A stretch of DNA of 64,000 nucleotides, taken from contig NZ_JADIVZ010000008.1 in assembly GCF_015319165.1 (NCBI RefSeq), forward strand, positions 1 to 64,000, written 5' to 3'. The notes below the pieces were generated by a model. The model was not told where the DNA came from, did not search any database, and was given only the letters and a program-made list of their open reading frames with translations. The translations under genes were made by a program, and so were the position numbers. Every line of letters starts with the position of its first letter. Within the stretch, counting starts at the first letter, position 1. Positions 47,982 through 56,334 of this stretch are shown one piece after another. This stretch comes from Nocardioides acrostichi. Lineage in GTDB: Bacteria; Actinomycetota; Actinomycetes; Propionibacteriales; Nocardioidaceae.

Positions 47982-49037
47982 GTGCCCCTCCCCCCGGTGC
48001 GGCTGCGACGCCGCCTGCTCATGGTGACGTGCGTCGTGCTGTTCTGCGCTGCGCCCCTGCTCGGTTGCTCCGACGACACGGGCTCCGACGACGGGGGCTC
48101 CGGCGCCACGGACTCCGGAACCAGCGACGCGGCGGCACGCTCCGGCGCACCCCTCGAGGGCAACCCGTGGACGGGCGAGGAGCAGTACGTGCTGCCCTCA
48201 CCCAGGCTCGATGCAGCCGCGCAACAGGCCTCCGCCGACGGCGACGCGCAGGCCTCCGACATCCTGCGACGGATCGCCGCCGTCCCCTCGGGCATCTGGT
48301 TGACCCCGGAGCGGTACCCCTCGGGCCAGGTCGGGCCGTTCGTCGCCTCGGTCGTCGCGGCGGCCGGCAACGAGGTTCCTCTCTTCGTGGTCTACGGCGT
48401 CCCCGACCGCGACTGCACGGGCGCCCAGTCGACGGGGGGCCTGACCGACGACACCTACCTGCCCTGGGTGAGCGAGATCGCGGGGGCGGCGGGCGACCAC
48501 AGCGTCGTCGTGCTCGAACCCGACGCCCTCGCCTCGGCCGGATCCTGTGGGGGTGACCAGCGGCTACCACTCCTCGGCGAGGCCGTCGGCGTCCTGGCGG
48601 ACGACGGGGTGGCGACCTACATCGATGCCGGCCACTCCTCGTGGATCGACTCCGCGACGATCGCCCAGCGGCTCGCCGAGGTGGGGGTCGAGCGCGTGCG
48701 TGGCTTCGCCACCAACGTGGCCAACTACCAGCCGATGTCGGCCGAGCTGGACTACGCCCGGGCGGTCGCGTCGCAGGTCGGCGGAACGCACTTCGTGATC
48801 GACACCGGCCGCGACGGCGACCCCGACGGCGCTGGCGATCCGGTCACCGAGTGGTGCAATCCGTCCGGACAGTCGCTGGGCCGGGCCCCAGGAGTGGTGG
48901 ACGACCAGACCGGACTCGACGCCCTCCTCTGGGTCAAACCGCCGGCCGAGAGCGACGGCACCTGCAACGGAGGGCCCGCCGCGGGAGAGGTCTGGGTGGC
49001 ACGCGCGGTGGAGCTGGGGCGTTCCGCAGGCTGGTGA
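47982..49037 (+). CDS. Glycoside hydrolase family 6 lipoprotein
   Basis: 351 residues. A signal peptide with lipobox (VLFCAAPLLGC) and an S/D/G-rich linker lead to a compact GH6 domain: VPLFVVYGVPDRDC, VVVLEPDALA, TYIDAGHSSWI, GFATNVANYQ, HFVIDTGRDGDP, WCNPSGQSLGRAPG and ALLWVKPPAESDGTC. These are the GH6 active-site strands, including the acid Asp in DRDC. No cellulose-binding module. Endo-beta-1,4-glucanase activity on the outer face of the membrane is expected. It is 2 kb from a processive GT2 synthase, as in polymer-secretion loci. The GTG start lacks a Shine-Dalgarno. Confidence 0.88.
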   Translation: MPLPPVRLRRRLLMVTCVVLFCAAPLLGCSDDTGSDDGGSGATDSGTSDAAARSGAPLEGNPWTGEEQYVLPSPRLDAAAQQASADGDAQASDILRRIAAVPSGIWLTPERYPSGQVGPFVASVVAAAGNEVPLFVVYGVPDRDCTGAQSTGGLTDDTYLPWVSEIAGAAGDHSVVVLEPDALASAGSCGGDQRLPLLGEAVGVLADDGVATYIDAGHSSWIDSATIAQRLAEVGVERVRGFATNVANYQPMSAELDYARAVASQVGGTHFVIDTGRDGDPDGAGDPVTEWCNPSGQSLGRAPGVVDDQTGLDALLWVKPPAESDGTCNGGPAAGEVWVARAVELGRSAGW

Positions 49038-49075
49038 AGCCTGGCCGAAAAGCGCCGAGGTGGGCCAATCTGCCC

Positions 49076-49081
49076 TAGGCT
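49076..49081 (+). promoter_or_regulatory. -10 element (TAGGCT) of the OmpR-type regulator
   Basis: TAGGCT, then 7 nt, then the GTG at 49089. Confidence 0.5.
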
Positions 49082-49088
49082 CGACGTC

Positions 49089-50051
49089 GTGCCTCCCCAG
49101 CCGTCCCAACGACTCGTGGCCGTCGTCGCCGAGGATGACCTCGATGTGCGCGACCTCATTCAACTCGTGCTCGAGCAGTCTGGGTTCCGCACCGTGATGG
49201 CCGAGGACGGTCCCGCCGCGATCGAAGCGGTGCGCGAGCACTCCCCCTTGCTGACCACGCTCGACGTCAACATGCCCGGCATCGACGGCTTCGCGGTGGC
49301 CAAGCGACTGCGCGAGTTCAGCAGCACCTACCTGATCATGATCACCGCGCTGGACCAGGAGGTCGACCTCATCCGCGGTTTCGAGGCGGGTGCGGACGAC
49401 TATCTGGTCAAACCCTTCCGCCCACGCGAGCTGCGGGCCCGCGCCGACGCCATGCTGCGTCGCGTGCGGTACACCCAGCGCCCACCCGACACCTCGGGTG
49501 GGATGGTCGCCGCACCCCTCTCGCCGTCGTGGGCCGCCCAAGCGGCAGCGGAGTTCCGTCAGTCCATGGATCCTCCGGCCGAGCCCACCACCGACTCGCC
49601 CACGCGCGCCCACGCGCCCGCGCCTGCGCCCGCGCCTGCGCCCGCGCCGGCACCCTTGCCCGAGCCGGCAGCACCACCTGCTGCCGACCGACCCGTGCGG
49701 GCGCCGGCGCGCGAATCGGGCTCCGACGCCGTGCTGCGCCACGGACTGCTCGAGCTCGACACCTCCACGGGCCGGACGACGTTGAACGGACGCGGGATCG
49801 AACTGAGCCGCTCGGAGCTCGACGTGTTGACCGCCTTGATGCGCACGGGCAATCGGGTGCGCAGTCGTGCCGACCTGGTGCTGGCGCTGCGCGGAGAGCA
49901 GTACGTCACCTCGCACTTCGTCAACGAGGCCGAGAAGCGTGCGGTCGAGGCCCATGTGATGACCGTCAAGCGCAAGCTGGACGACGACACCACCGAGCCG
50001 CGCTACATCGAGGTCGTCAAGGGTGTCGGCTTCCGGATGGTCGCCGCCTGA
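49089..50051 (+). CDS. OmpR-type response regulator with long Pro/Ala linker
   Basis: 320 residues. The receiver (about 9-125) has AVVAEDDLDVRDLI, phosphoacceptor Asp59 in TTLDVNMPG, and ADDYLVKPFRPRELRARADAMLRR. A ~90-residue linker contains an alternating P-A run (about residues 177-195, coded by a 12-bp repeat). The winged helix (about 216-320) has GIELSRSELDVLTALMRTGNRVRSRADLVLALRG, VEAHVMTVKRKL and RYIEVVKGVGFRM. No kinase is adjacent. Typical linkers are under 20 residues, so this one is unusual. Confidence 0.9.
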   Translation: MPPQPSQRLVAVVAEDDLDVRDLIQLVLEQSGFRTVMAEDGPAAIEAVREHSPLLTTLDVNMPGIDGFAVAKRLREFSSTYLIMITALDQEVDLIRGFEAGADDYLVKPFRPRELRARADAMLRRVRYTQRPPDTSGGMVAAPLSPSWAAQAAAEFRQSMDPPAEPTTDSPTRAHAPAPAPAPAPAPAPLPEPAAPPAADRPVRAPARESGSDAVLRHGLLELDTSTGRTTLNGRGIELSRSELDVLTALMRTGNRVRSRADLVLALRGEQYVTSHFVNEAEKRAVEAHVMTVKRKLDDDTTEPRYIEVVKGVGFRMVAA

Positions 50052-50111
50052 CTCGAGGCTGGATCACAGCCCGGATCGAAGCCTGGGTCCGGGCCCGGAT
50101 CGGGGCCCGGA

Positions 50112-50873
50112 TCAGTTGGCGTCGACGGGGATCGACGACACCTCGGTGGGCTTGTCGGACTCGAAGATCTGGATCGGTACGGTCTGCTTGATCACTCGGC
50201 GCACGTAGGCCGACCCGCCCACCTTCGCTTGAACGAACACGACCGCGGTGAAGGAGAGCTCCAGGCCCCGCGTCTTCAGCGAGGTCGGCGCGATCCGCTG
50301 GTTGCGCAGCTCGAAGGCACCCTTCGGGGAGCTGATGAGCATGCTCTGCCGCAAGGTCAGGGGCTCGGGGTCGAAGGTGACGTCCTTGGCCAGGGCCTCG
50401 AGGCGGTAGGGGTGCTGGGTCTTGCCTCCATCGACGGTGATGGTGTTCGAGGTGACCTTCATGGTCTGGAGGTAGACCTTGCGCTTGGTCGCGAACGGCG
50501 CGCGGATCTTCTGCGAGAGGTCGTAGGCCTGGAAGGTGAACGAGAAGTACTTGCTGCCTCGTGGGAACCACTCGTTGGTGCGCGGCGTCGACTTGGTCGG
50601 ATAGAGGGTGTAGACGAAGTCGATGCCCTTGACGCCGTCGGCGGAGATGTGGGACTGGAAGGTGCCGTCGCGCGTGAACTGGGAGTCGACCAGGGGCTGG
50701 CTCGTGGCAGTCGAGGTGGACGACGGCGTCCCGCTCGCGTCGTCGGAGGCTCCGCTCCGGTCGAGCACGGAGCAACTGCTCAGACACGCGACCAGGGCCG
50801 CGACCACCAGGCCGCTGAGACCCGACATCGCACGTCGCCGCCCGCGGGGGCTCCTACCGATGAACTGATTCAC
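50112..50873 (-). CDS. Hypothetical lipoprotein downstream of the GT2 synthase
   Basis: 253 residues, no recognised domain. The signal peptide (AMSGLSGLVVAALVACLSSC) carries a lipobox-like LSSC. The mature part is beta-rich: FTRDGTFQSHISADGVKGIDFVYTLYPTKSTPRTNEWFPRGSKYFSFTFQAYDL ... VYLQTMKVTSNTITVDGG. It starts in a GTGA overlap with the GT2 gene, so it is likely made with it and could aid polymer export or attachment. Confidence 0.75.
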   Translation of the reverse strand: MNQFIGRSPRGRRRAMSGLSGLVVAALVACLSSCSVLDRSGASDDASGTPSSTSTATSQPLVDSQFTRDGTFQSHISADGVKGIDFVYTLYPTKSTPRTNEWFPRGSKYFSFTFQAYDLSQKIRAPFATKRKVYLQTMKVTSNTITVDGGKTQHPYRLEALAKDVTFDPEPLTLRQSMLISSPKGAFELRNQRIAPTSLKTRGLELSFTAVVFVQAKVGGSAYVRRVIKQTVPIQIFESDKPTEVSSIPVDAN

Positions 50874-52309
50874 GCCTTGAACCCCCGGTGACGCCGCATG
50901 ATCTTCAGGGCCATCCAGGCCGTCTGGAGCACCGTGATGACCCCCAGGATCGGCCAGCCGACGGCGAGGATGTCCGAGCGCAGGGAGATCGGCACCTGCA
51001 CCCAGATCGCGAACGCGGCGACGAGGAAGACCATCAGCACGACGTAGGGGTACAGCCATGCGACTCCCTTGCCGCGCTCCGCCTTGGCCTGGGCCGCCCA
51101 GTTGTCGGTCTGCTGGTGACTGAAGAACTTCAACCAGGCACGAGTGAAGTGACCCATGCGTAGCCACATGTACAGCTCGGCGGGAGCCAGCAGCAGCGCG
51201 AAGAGATAGTCACGACGGTGCGCGAACTCCATCGAGCGGGCGACCTTGAGGTTGAGCAGGATCGCCATCGCCGGCGGGGTGACCCACCACGCCTGGAACA
51301 CGAGGGCGTGGATGGACAGCGACCCGACGAGCAGCAGCACGAACATCAGACGCGTCACGATGTTGATGACCATGGAGCAGTGCTCGAACCACCGCAGCCG
51401 CAGGTTGGGGTGGAGCGGCTGCCCCCGCGTGTCACCGCGCTGCCCCGGCCACATCAGGTCGATCGCGCCGAAGTTCCACTTCACCTGCTGCGCGTCGAGG
51501 CTGCGCAGGGTCGTCATGCCACCGACGTGGGCGCGCGCCGAGGCGCTGATCTTGGTCAGGTAGCCGGCGCTCTTGATCTGGAGCGAGAGCAGGGAGTCCT
51601 CGACCTCGCTGTCGCTCACCCACGGGGTCGTTTGGTGGGTCTCGCGCAGCACATCGCGCAGCGCCTTGGTGGAGAAGATCGAGAACTGTCCCCCCAGGAC
51701 AGCCATGTTGCGACCCTTGAGCAGGTTCTGCATGTTGAACGCCGAGAACTGCGCTCGCTGACCGGCGATCAGCCACTTGGCCACCACGTTGTCGAGGGCG
51801 CTGTCGTCGATCGAGTAGATCGCCGAGATACCGCCGATGCGGGCGTCGCTGCTGATCTCGGCGACCAGAGCCTCGACCGCGTCGGGCTCGGGCGTGGTGT
51901 CGCCGTCGACGCCGAGCAGGTAGTCCATGTGCTCGACCAGGTGATACCCGTAGTTCAGGGCGCCGACCTTCTTGTCGGGGTTCTTGCCGATGTCGTGCAC
52001 GTAGATGGTCGTGCGCTGTTCGCCGACCGCGGTCATGCGGACGTGGGGACCTGCGTAGTGACTCGCGATCTCGACCGAGTCGTCGGTGGTGTTGTTGACG
52101 ATCACGTGGATCTCGTCGGGCAGCCGGGTCTGCATGAGCAGCGAGTCGAGCACGCCGGCGATCGTCTCGCCCTCGTTGTAGGCCGGGATCACGCATCCCA
52201 CCGACGCGCGCTGCTCGGGGATCGCGGCGACCTGTTCGAGGTACTCCGCGGCGTACGCGGAGAGCTCGCGGTCGGGTACGCGCACGTACGGCGACTCGGT
52301 GTCGGTCAT
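50870..52309 (-). CDS. Processive GT2 glycosyltransferase (BcsA/NodC-like)
   Basis: 479 residues. The GT-A domain has ASVGCVIPAYNEGETIAGVLDSLLMQ, the metal motif GVDGDTTPEP (Asp135/Asp137), SDSEVEDSLLSLQIKSAGY (acceptor E-D region) and QQVKWNFGAI, a Q(Q/R)xxW-type motif with K for R. Four or five hydrophobic segments follow (INIVTRLMFVLLLVGSLSIHALVF and onward), forming the channel of processive synthases. It should make and extrude a beta-linked polysaccharide; the sugar is not set by sequence. First of the pair with the lipoprotein, downstream of the carboxypeptidase-like surface protein (4-bp overlap). Confidence 0.88.
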   Translation of the reverse strand: MTDTESPYVRVPDRELSAYAAEYLEQVAAIPEQRASVGCVIPAYNEGETIAGVLDSLLMQTRLPDEIHVIVNNTTDDSVEIASHYAGPHVRMTAVGEQRTTIYVHDIGKNPDKKVGALNYGYHLVEHMDYLLGVDGDTTPEPDAVEALVAEISSDARIGGISAIYSIDDSALDNVVAKWLIAGQRAQFSAFNMQNLLKGRNMAVLGGQFSIFSTKALRDVLRETHQTTPWVSDSEVEDSLLSLQIKSAGYLTKISASARAHVGGMTTLRSLDAQQVKWNFGAIDLMWPGQRGDTRGQPLHPNLRLRWFEHCSMVINIVTRLMFVLLLVGSLSIHALVFQAWWVTPPAMAILLNLKVARSMEFAHRRDYLFALLLAPAELYMWLRMGHFTRAWLKFFSHQQTDNWAAQAKAERGKGVAWLYPYVVLMVFLVAAFAIWVQVPISLRSDILAVGWPILGVITVLQTAWMALKIMRRHRGFKA

Positions 52310-53634
52310 CGGCGGGCCTCCTGGGCGGCTGGGTCCTCGGGGACACAGTTGGGGTCGTCCTGCGTGGCTTTGCGTCGGAGGGCGACGTCACCGAGTGCCG
52401 TCTCCTGGCCCGTGACGATCGAGAAGGCAGCGGACGTCGTGGTGGTGAACTCGCAGCGATTGGGCGAGGTACCGAGGTAGTCGCTGTACGGGCCGGGGCC
52501 GTAGCGGACGGTCAGGCCGTCCTGGGTGACCAGCTGGCCCTCGAAGAGGAAGGTGCCGTCGTCGCTCGATGTCGTGGTGGCGAGCACCGCTCCGGAGGCG
52601 TCGAGCAGCGAGACACTCGCGCCGGAGAGCGCGCTGCTCGGTGACTCCTGGTCGACGACGCGACCGCTCACCCAGGCACCGCGTTCGCTCAGACGGACGC
52701 TGCCGAACGCCGCGCGTCCCGGCTTGACCTTGCCGGAGACGCTGCGGGTGGCGCCGAAGTAGTTGCCGATGCCGGGAACCACGATGCGGTACTTGCCCGG
52801 GTAGAGGCCGCGGAACGTCACGGAGCCCTGCCGGGCCTTGGCGGTCCAGAACTGACCGGTGGTGCGGCTGACAGCGGTCAGGTAGGCGTTCGACCCCTGC
52901 CAGGCCGTGTCCCCCAGGTAGATGTCGACCAGCAGCGAGCCCGCCCGCGTGGTCAGGGTCGGCTTGATCGAGCGGTACTGGCCGACCCGCAACCGCTTGA
53001 TGTAGATGCTCTTGCCGACGAAGCGGTGCCGCTTGTCGTAGGTGAAGATCGAGTAGGTGCCGGCGGGCAGGCCGCCCAAGGCGAACTGGCCCCGTTTGTT
53101 GGCTGTCGTCGACCACGACCGCTCGTCCTTGTTGGCGGCCACCACCTTGGCGCCGCGCGCGAGCTTGCCCCCCGCTCTCGCGACACCGCCGATGGCACCC
53201 CCCGGGCGCATGCGCACCGAGGCGACCGTCGTGGTGCCCGCCGTCACCTGCACCCGCTTGTCGGTCGGGGCGTAGCGGCTGACGTCGTAGCTGGGACGCT
53301 GGTCGGTGAACTGGAGGCGGTAACGACCCTCGGGCAGGTTCAGCGAGTACGCCCCACCGGTGAACGAGCGGCTACCGAGTTGCTGCCAGTCGAGGGTGAA
53401 CCAGGCGACCTTCACCTTGGGTGTTCCCTGACCCTTGGCGCCGAGGATCTCGCCGCGGACCCGGCCGGTGGTGGCGGTCGCGGCGGACGTCGTGACGGTG
53501 GTGGCGACTCCGGCCGCCTTCGCCGAAGCCTCTGCGGGCGCCGGTGCGGACGCCAGGAGCGACAGCACGAGGGCAGCGGCCAGCGCCAGACCGACGCTTC
53601 GCAGGCGGCTGATGGGGGGTGGGAGCAGTGTCAT
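52306..53634 (-). CDS. Secreted protein with carboxypeptidase-regulatory-like/SdrB repeats
   Basis: 442 residues. A signal peptide (VGLALAAALVLSLLASAPAPAEA) with AxA cleavage is followed by several beta-sandwich repeats of the CarboxypepD_reg/Cna-B-like type: GAYSLNLPEGRYRLQFTDQR, GQFALGGLPAGTYSIFTYD, GSVTFRGLYPGKYRIVVPG, GTFLFEGQL. Such G(x)F/Y..L..G.Y repeats make stalk-like extracellular proteins. One C-terminal cysteine pair (RCEF, NCVP). No sortase signal. It overlaps GT2 by 4 bp, so it belongs to the same operon. Confidence 0.83.
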   Translation of the reverse strand: MTLLPPPISRLRSVGLALAAALVLSLLASAPAPAEASAKAAGVATTVTTSAATATTGRVRGEILGAKGQGTPKVKVAWFTLDWQQLGSRSFTGGAYSLNLPEGRYRLQFTDQRPSYDVSRYAPTDKRVQVTAGTTTVASVRMRPGGAIGGVARAGGKLARGAKVVAANKDERSWSTTANKRGQFALGGLPAGTYSIFTYDKRHRFVGKSIYIKRLRVGQYRSIKPTLTTRAGSLLVDIYLGDTAWQGSNAYLTAVSRTTGQFWTAKARQGSVTFRGLYPGKYRIVVPGIGNYFGATRSVSGKVKPGRAAFGSVRLSERGAWVSGRVVDQESPSSALSGASVSLLDASGAVLATTTSSDDGTFLFEGQLVTQDGLTVRYGPGPYSDYLGTSPNRCEFTTTTSAAFSIVTGQETALGDVALRRKATQDDPNCVPEDPAAQEARR

Positions 53635-53744
53635 CACGGGGTTCCTGTCCCGAGAGGACCGACAGGGGGGCAGCACATAGTCAATCGTGTTCTGCGACTC
53701 CGTGTGCGGAATCAGCAGATCCCGTAGGGCGACGCAGATCTCAC

Positions 53745-54479
53745 TCAAGAATTGCGCAGGGTGGGCGTCCCGCGCAGGTCGGCCTGCACCGAGGTGCCCC
53801 CTCGAGCCACGGCGGAGGCCCGCGCCCCGTCGAGCAGGAGGTCGGCCGCCGCGTCGCCGAGTGCGCCGTCGACGCCCACGTCGCGCACCAAGACGATCGT
53901 CGCCACCCCCCGCGAGGTGCGGGCCGAGAGCACACTGACCGCTACCCGCGGCGGCTGGCAGGGCCCGTTGCGCCGGTTGCGCAGCACCAGGTCAGTACGC
54001 ATCCGGCCCTCGCCGGCGTCGACCCGGTGCACCCGCGGCCGACCACCCACACCGATCGCGAGGCCGGTCCGCCATCGCCGCAGCGCGGCCCGGTGCGCGG
54101 CCAGAAGACGCTGATCGCTCACCTCGGCCAACCCGACGAACCCTCGCGAGGAGTCCGGAACCTCGGGGCACACTCCCGGCTCGAGCACGGCGGCGCCGGT
54201 GACGACCGCCAGCGGCTGCCCGCGTCGTCCGGGGTAGAACAGACGCGTGCCGGGGTCGGTCGCCTCGAAGGACGCCGGCAGTGGCACGTCGAGGCCGCCG
54301 AGGTGCAACACGGGTGCCGAGGGCGGCGCCGGTTCGGACGGTGCCCGCAGCGCCATCGCGATGCCCGACCCGGCCGTCAGCGCGAGGCACAGTGCGACCA
54401 CGCACCACAGCGCGCGGGTGCGCACCTGGCCGGGGGCGCGTGGCGGCCGGGCGACGTGGCTGGGAGTCGGACGGGTCAT
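53745..54479 (-). CDS. Hypothetical membrane-anchored secreted protein
   Basis: 244 residues, unrecognised. One N-terminal membrane helix (ALWCVVALCLALTAGSGIAMAL) and an extracytoplasmic domain with LHLGGLDVPLPASFEATDPGTRLFYPGRRGQPLAVV and two cysteine positions (VCPEV, GPCQP). It is 110 bp upstream of the surface-protein/GT2 operon on the same strand and may be part of it. No function assigned. Confidence 0.7.
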   Translation of the reverse strand: MTRPTPSHVARPPRAPGQVRTRALWCVVALCLALTAGSGIAMALRAPSEPAPPSAPVLHLGGLDVPLPASFEATDPGTRLFYPGRRGQPLAVVTGAAVLEPGVCPEVPDSSRGFVGLAEVSDQRLLAAHRAALRRWRTGLAIGVGGRPRVHRVDAGEGRMRTDLVLRNRRNGPCQPPRVAVSVLSARTSRGVATIVLVRDVGVDGALGDAAADLLLDGARASAVARGGTSVQADLRGTPTLRNS

Positions 54480-54566
54480 GCCCCAGGTCTACGTCAGATC
54501 CGAGGATCCTGCCGACGGCTGTCCACAGGCCTCCCACAGTGCTCCCACGGGCCTCCAGGGCGCGAC

Positions 54567-55373
54567 CTAGGTGACGTCGCGGGCGAACGTGGTGCGCCAG
54601 CCGAGGACCACGAGCACGACGCCGTAGCCGAGCAGGACCAGCGCCCCGCCCCAGGCCGGGAGCAGGTCGACGGCGCCGGTGCCCACGGAGGAGTAGAGGC
54701 TCGACCCGACCACGGCGTCGGCGGCAGCGCCGGGGAGGTACGAGGCGACCGGCGCGAGCGACGAGACCGCGCTCAGGCCGACGCGTGCGATGGGCTCGAC
54801 CAGCTGCGTGAAGGCCAGGAGCACGACGATGGCGGCGACCTGGTTGGTGACCACGGACCCGAACGCCGCGCCCAGCACCGCCCAGAGGCCGGAGACGAGG
54901 ATGCCCATCACCAGCACCCGGATCACCTCGCCGTCCCCGAGGTAGGCCCCGTCGCCCGCCGTCGCGAGCGGGATCGCACCGCCGATCAGCAGACCGATCA
55001 CCCCCAGCACCCCGTAGCACACCCCGACCGGGAACGACACGGCCAGTTTGGCGCTCAGCAAGCGTCCGCGCACGGGCTCGGCGAGCAGCGACTGGGTGAG
55101 GGTCCGGTGCCGCATCTCGGTCGTGACCGTGAGGGTGCCGATGACCAGCGGGAACACGTACCCGATGGCGTTGACGGTGCCGTAGACCGACAGCGCCGCC
55201 GCCTTCCCGGTGAGCGGCTGGACGCCGGTCGCATCCGAGCCGGAGACCATCGAGAAGGCCAGCACCGCGCCGATGAAGGCGAGGTAGCCGACCATGCCGA
55301 TCGCCAGCACCCACCACATCGCCGTGCTGGTGAGCTTGCGCTTCTCGGCGATCAGCGCCTCGCGCCACCTCAT
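54567..55373 (-). CDS. ABC-2 type transporter permease
   Basis: 268 residues with six hydrophobic segments. It starts RWREALIAEKRKLTSTAMWWVLAIG, the usual membrane entry of the ABC-2 permeases, and has TLTVTTEMRHRTLTQSLLAEPVRGRLLSAKLA, the family's signature E-R/H-x-x-x-T-x-x-x-x-L-x-x-P loop. It works with the ATPase whose stop it overlaps (ATGA). Substrate unknown. Confidence 0.9.
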   Translation of the reverse strand: MRWREALIAEKRKLTSTAMWWVLAIGMVGYLAFIGAVLAFSMVSGSDATGVQPLTGKAAALSVYGTVNAIGYVFPLVIGTLTVTTEMRHRTLTQSLLAEPVRGRLLSAKLAVSFPVGVCYGVLGVIGLLIGGAIPLATAGDGAYLGDGEVIRVLVMGILVSGLWAVLGAAFGSVVTNQVAAIVVLLAFTQLVEPIARVGLSAVSSLAPVASYLPGAAADAVVGSSLYSSVGTGAVDLLPAWGGALVLLGYGVVLVVLGWRTTFARDVT

Positions 55374-56314
55374 GCCGCCCCCTCGCCCACGGTGGGATCG
55401 GCGGCGTGCCCGGTGAGCCTGAAGAACACGTCTTCGAGGTCGGTGCCCCGGGTCGCGAGCTGGTGCAGCTCGAGACCGACGGCGAAGCACGCGGCACCCA
55501 CCTCCGCGGCGGACGCCCCCACGACGTCCGCGCCGACCCCGGGCGTGCCGCCGCGGCCGGCGACGGGGTGCGTGCTCCACCCCCGGTCGGCGGCCAGGCG
55601 TGCGAACGCCTCCGCGTCGGGAGCGACCACGCGGGTGACCTGGTCGGCCAGCTCGGCAAGACCAGAGAGCGAGGAGGCGTGCACCAGCTGCCCGGCCTTG
55701 ATGATGACCACGTCGTCGACCGTGTGCTGCACCTCGCCGAGCACGTGGCTGGAGACCAGCACGGTGCGCCCCTGCTCGGCGAGGTGGCGCAGGAACTGCC
55801 TCAGCCACACGATGCCCTCGGGGTCGAGCCCGTTGACGGGTTCGTCGAGCACCAGGGCCGGCGGATCGGCCAGCAGCGCGGTGGCCAGGCCGAGTCGTTG
55901 CCGCATGCCGAGGGAGTAGCCGCCGACCTTGCGCCCCGCTGCCTCGCTCATGCCCACCATCCCCAGCACCTCGCGGGCGCGGGCGCGGTCGGCGCCGACC
56001 TGGGCGGCGTACACCTCGAGGTGGCCGAGCCCGGTGCGGCCGGGGTGGAAGCCCGTGGCCTCGAGCGCGGCGCCGACCAGCGCACCCGGCACCGGATGCT
56101 CGGCGTAGGGCCGGTCACCCACCAGGGCGCGGCCCTCGGTGGGTCGGACCAGCCCCAGCAGCATGCGCAGGGTCGTGGTCTTGCCCGAGCCGTTGGGCCC
56201 CAGGAAGCCGGTGACCCGGCCGGGCTCCACGCGGAAGGAGAGATCGTGCACCGCGCGCACGGAGCCGAAGGACTTGCCGAGGCCCTCGATCACGAAGGGC
56301 GGTGCCGCCGCCAT
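55370..56314 (-). CDS. ABC transporter ATP-binding protein
   Basis: 314 residues. Walker A GFLGPNGSGKTTTLRMLLGL, signature VGGYSLGMRQRLGLATALL, Walker B PALVLDEPVNGLDPEG, and the switch histidine in VLVSSHVLGEV. A ~90-residue C-terminal extension is typical of DrrA/CcmA-like drug or lipid exporters. It forms an exporter with the ABC-2 permease. A minus-strand TAGGCT lies 6 nt before the ATG. Confidence 0.94.
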   Translation of the reverse strand: MAAAPPFVIEGLGKSFGSVRAVHDLSFRVEPGRVTGFLGPNGSGKTTTLRMLLGLVRPTEGRALVGDRPYAEHPVPGALVGAALEATGFHPGRTGLGHLEVYAAQVGADRARAREVLGMVGMSEAAGRKVGGYSLGMRQRLGLATALLADPPALVLDEPVNGLDPEGIVWLRQFLRHLAEQGRTVLVSSHVLGEVQHTVDDVVIIKAGQLVHASSLSGLAELADQVTRVVAPDAEAFARLAADRGWSTHPVAGRGGTPGVGADVVGASAAEVGAACFAVGLELHQLATRGTDLEDVFFRLTGHAADPTVGEGAA

Positions 56315-56320
56315 GCACCC

Positions 56321-56326
56321 AGCCTA
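56321..56326 (-). promoter_or_regulatory. -10 element (TAGGCT) of the ABC exporter operon
   Basis: Minus-strand TAGGCT, then 6 nt, then the ATG at 56314. Confidence 0.5.
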
Positions 56327-56334
56327 GTGGCCGA

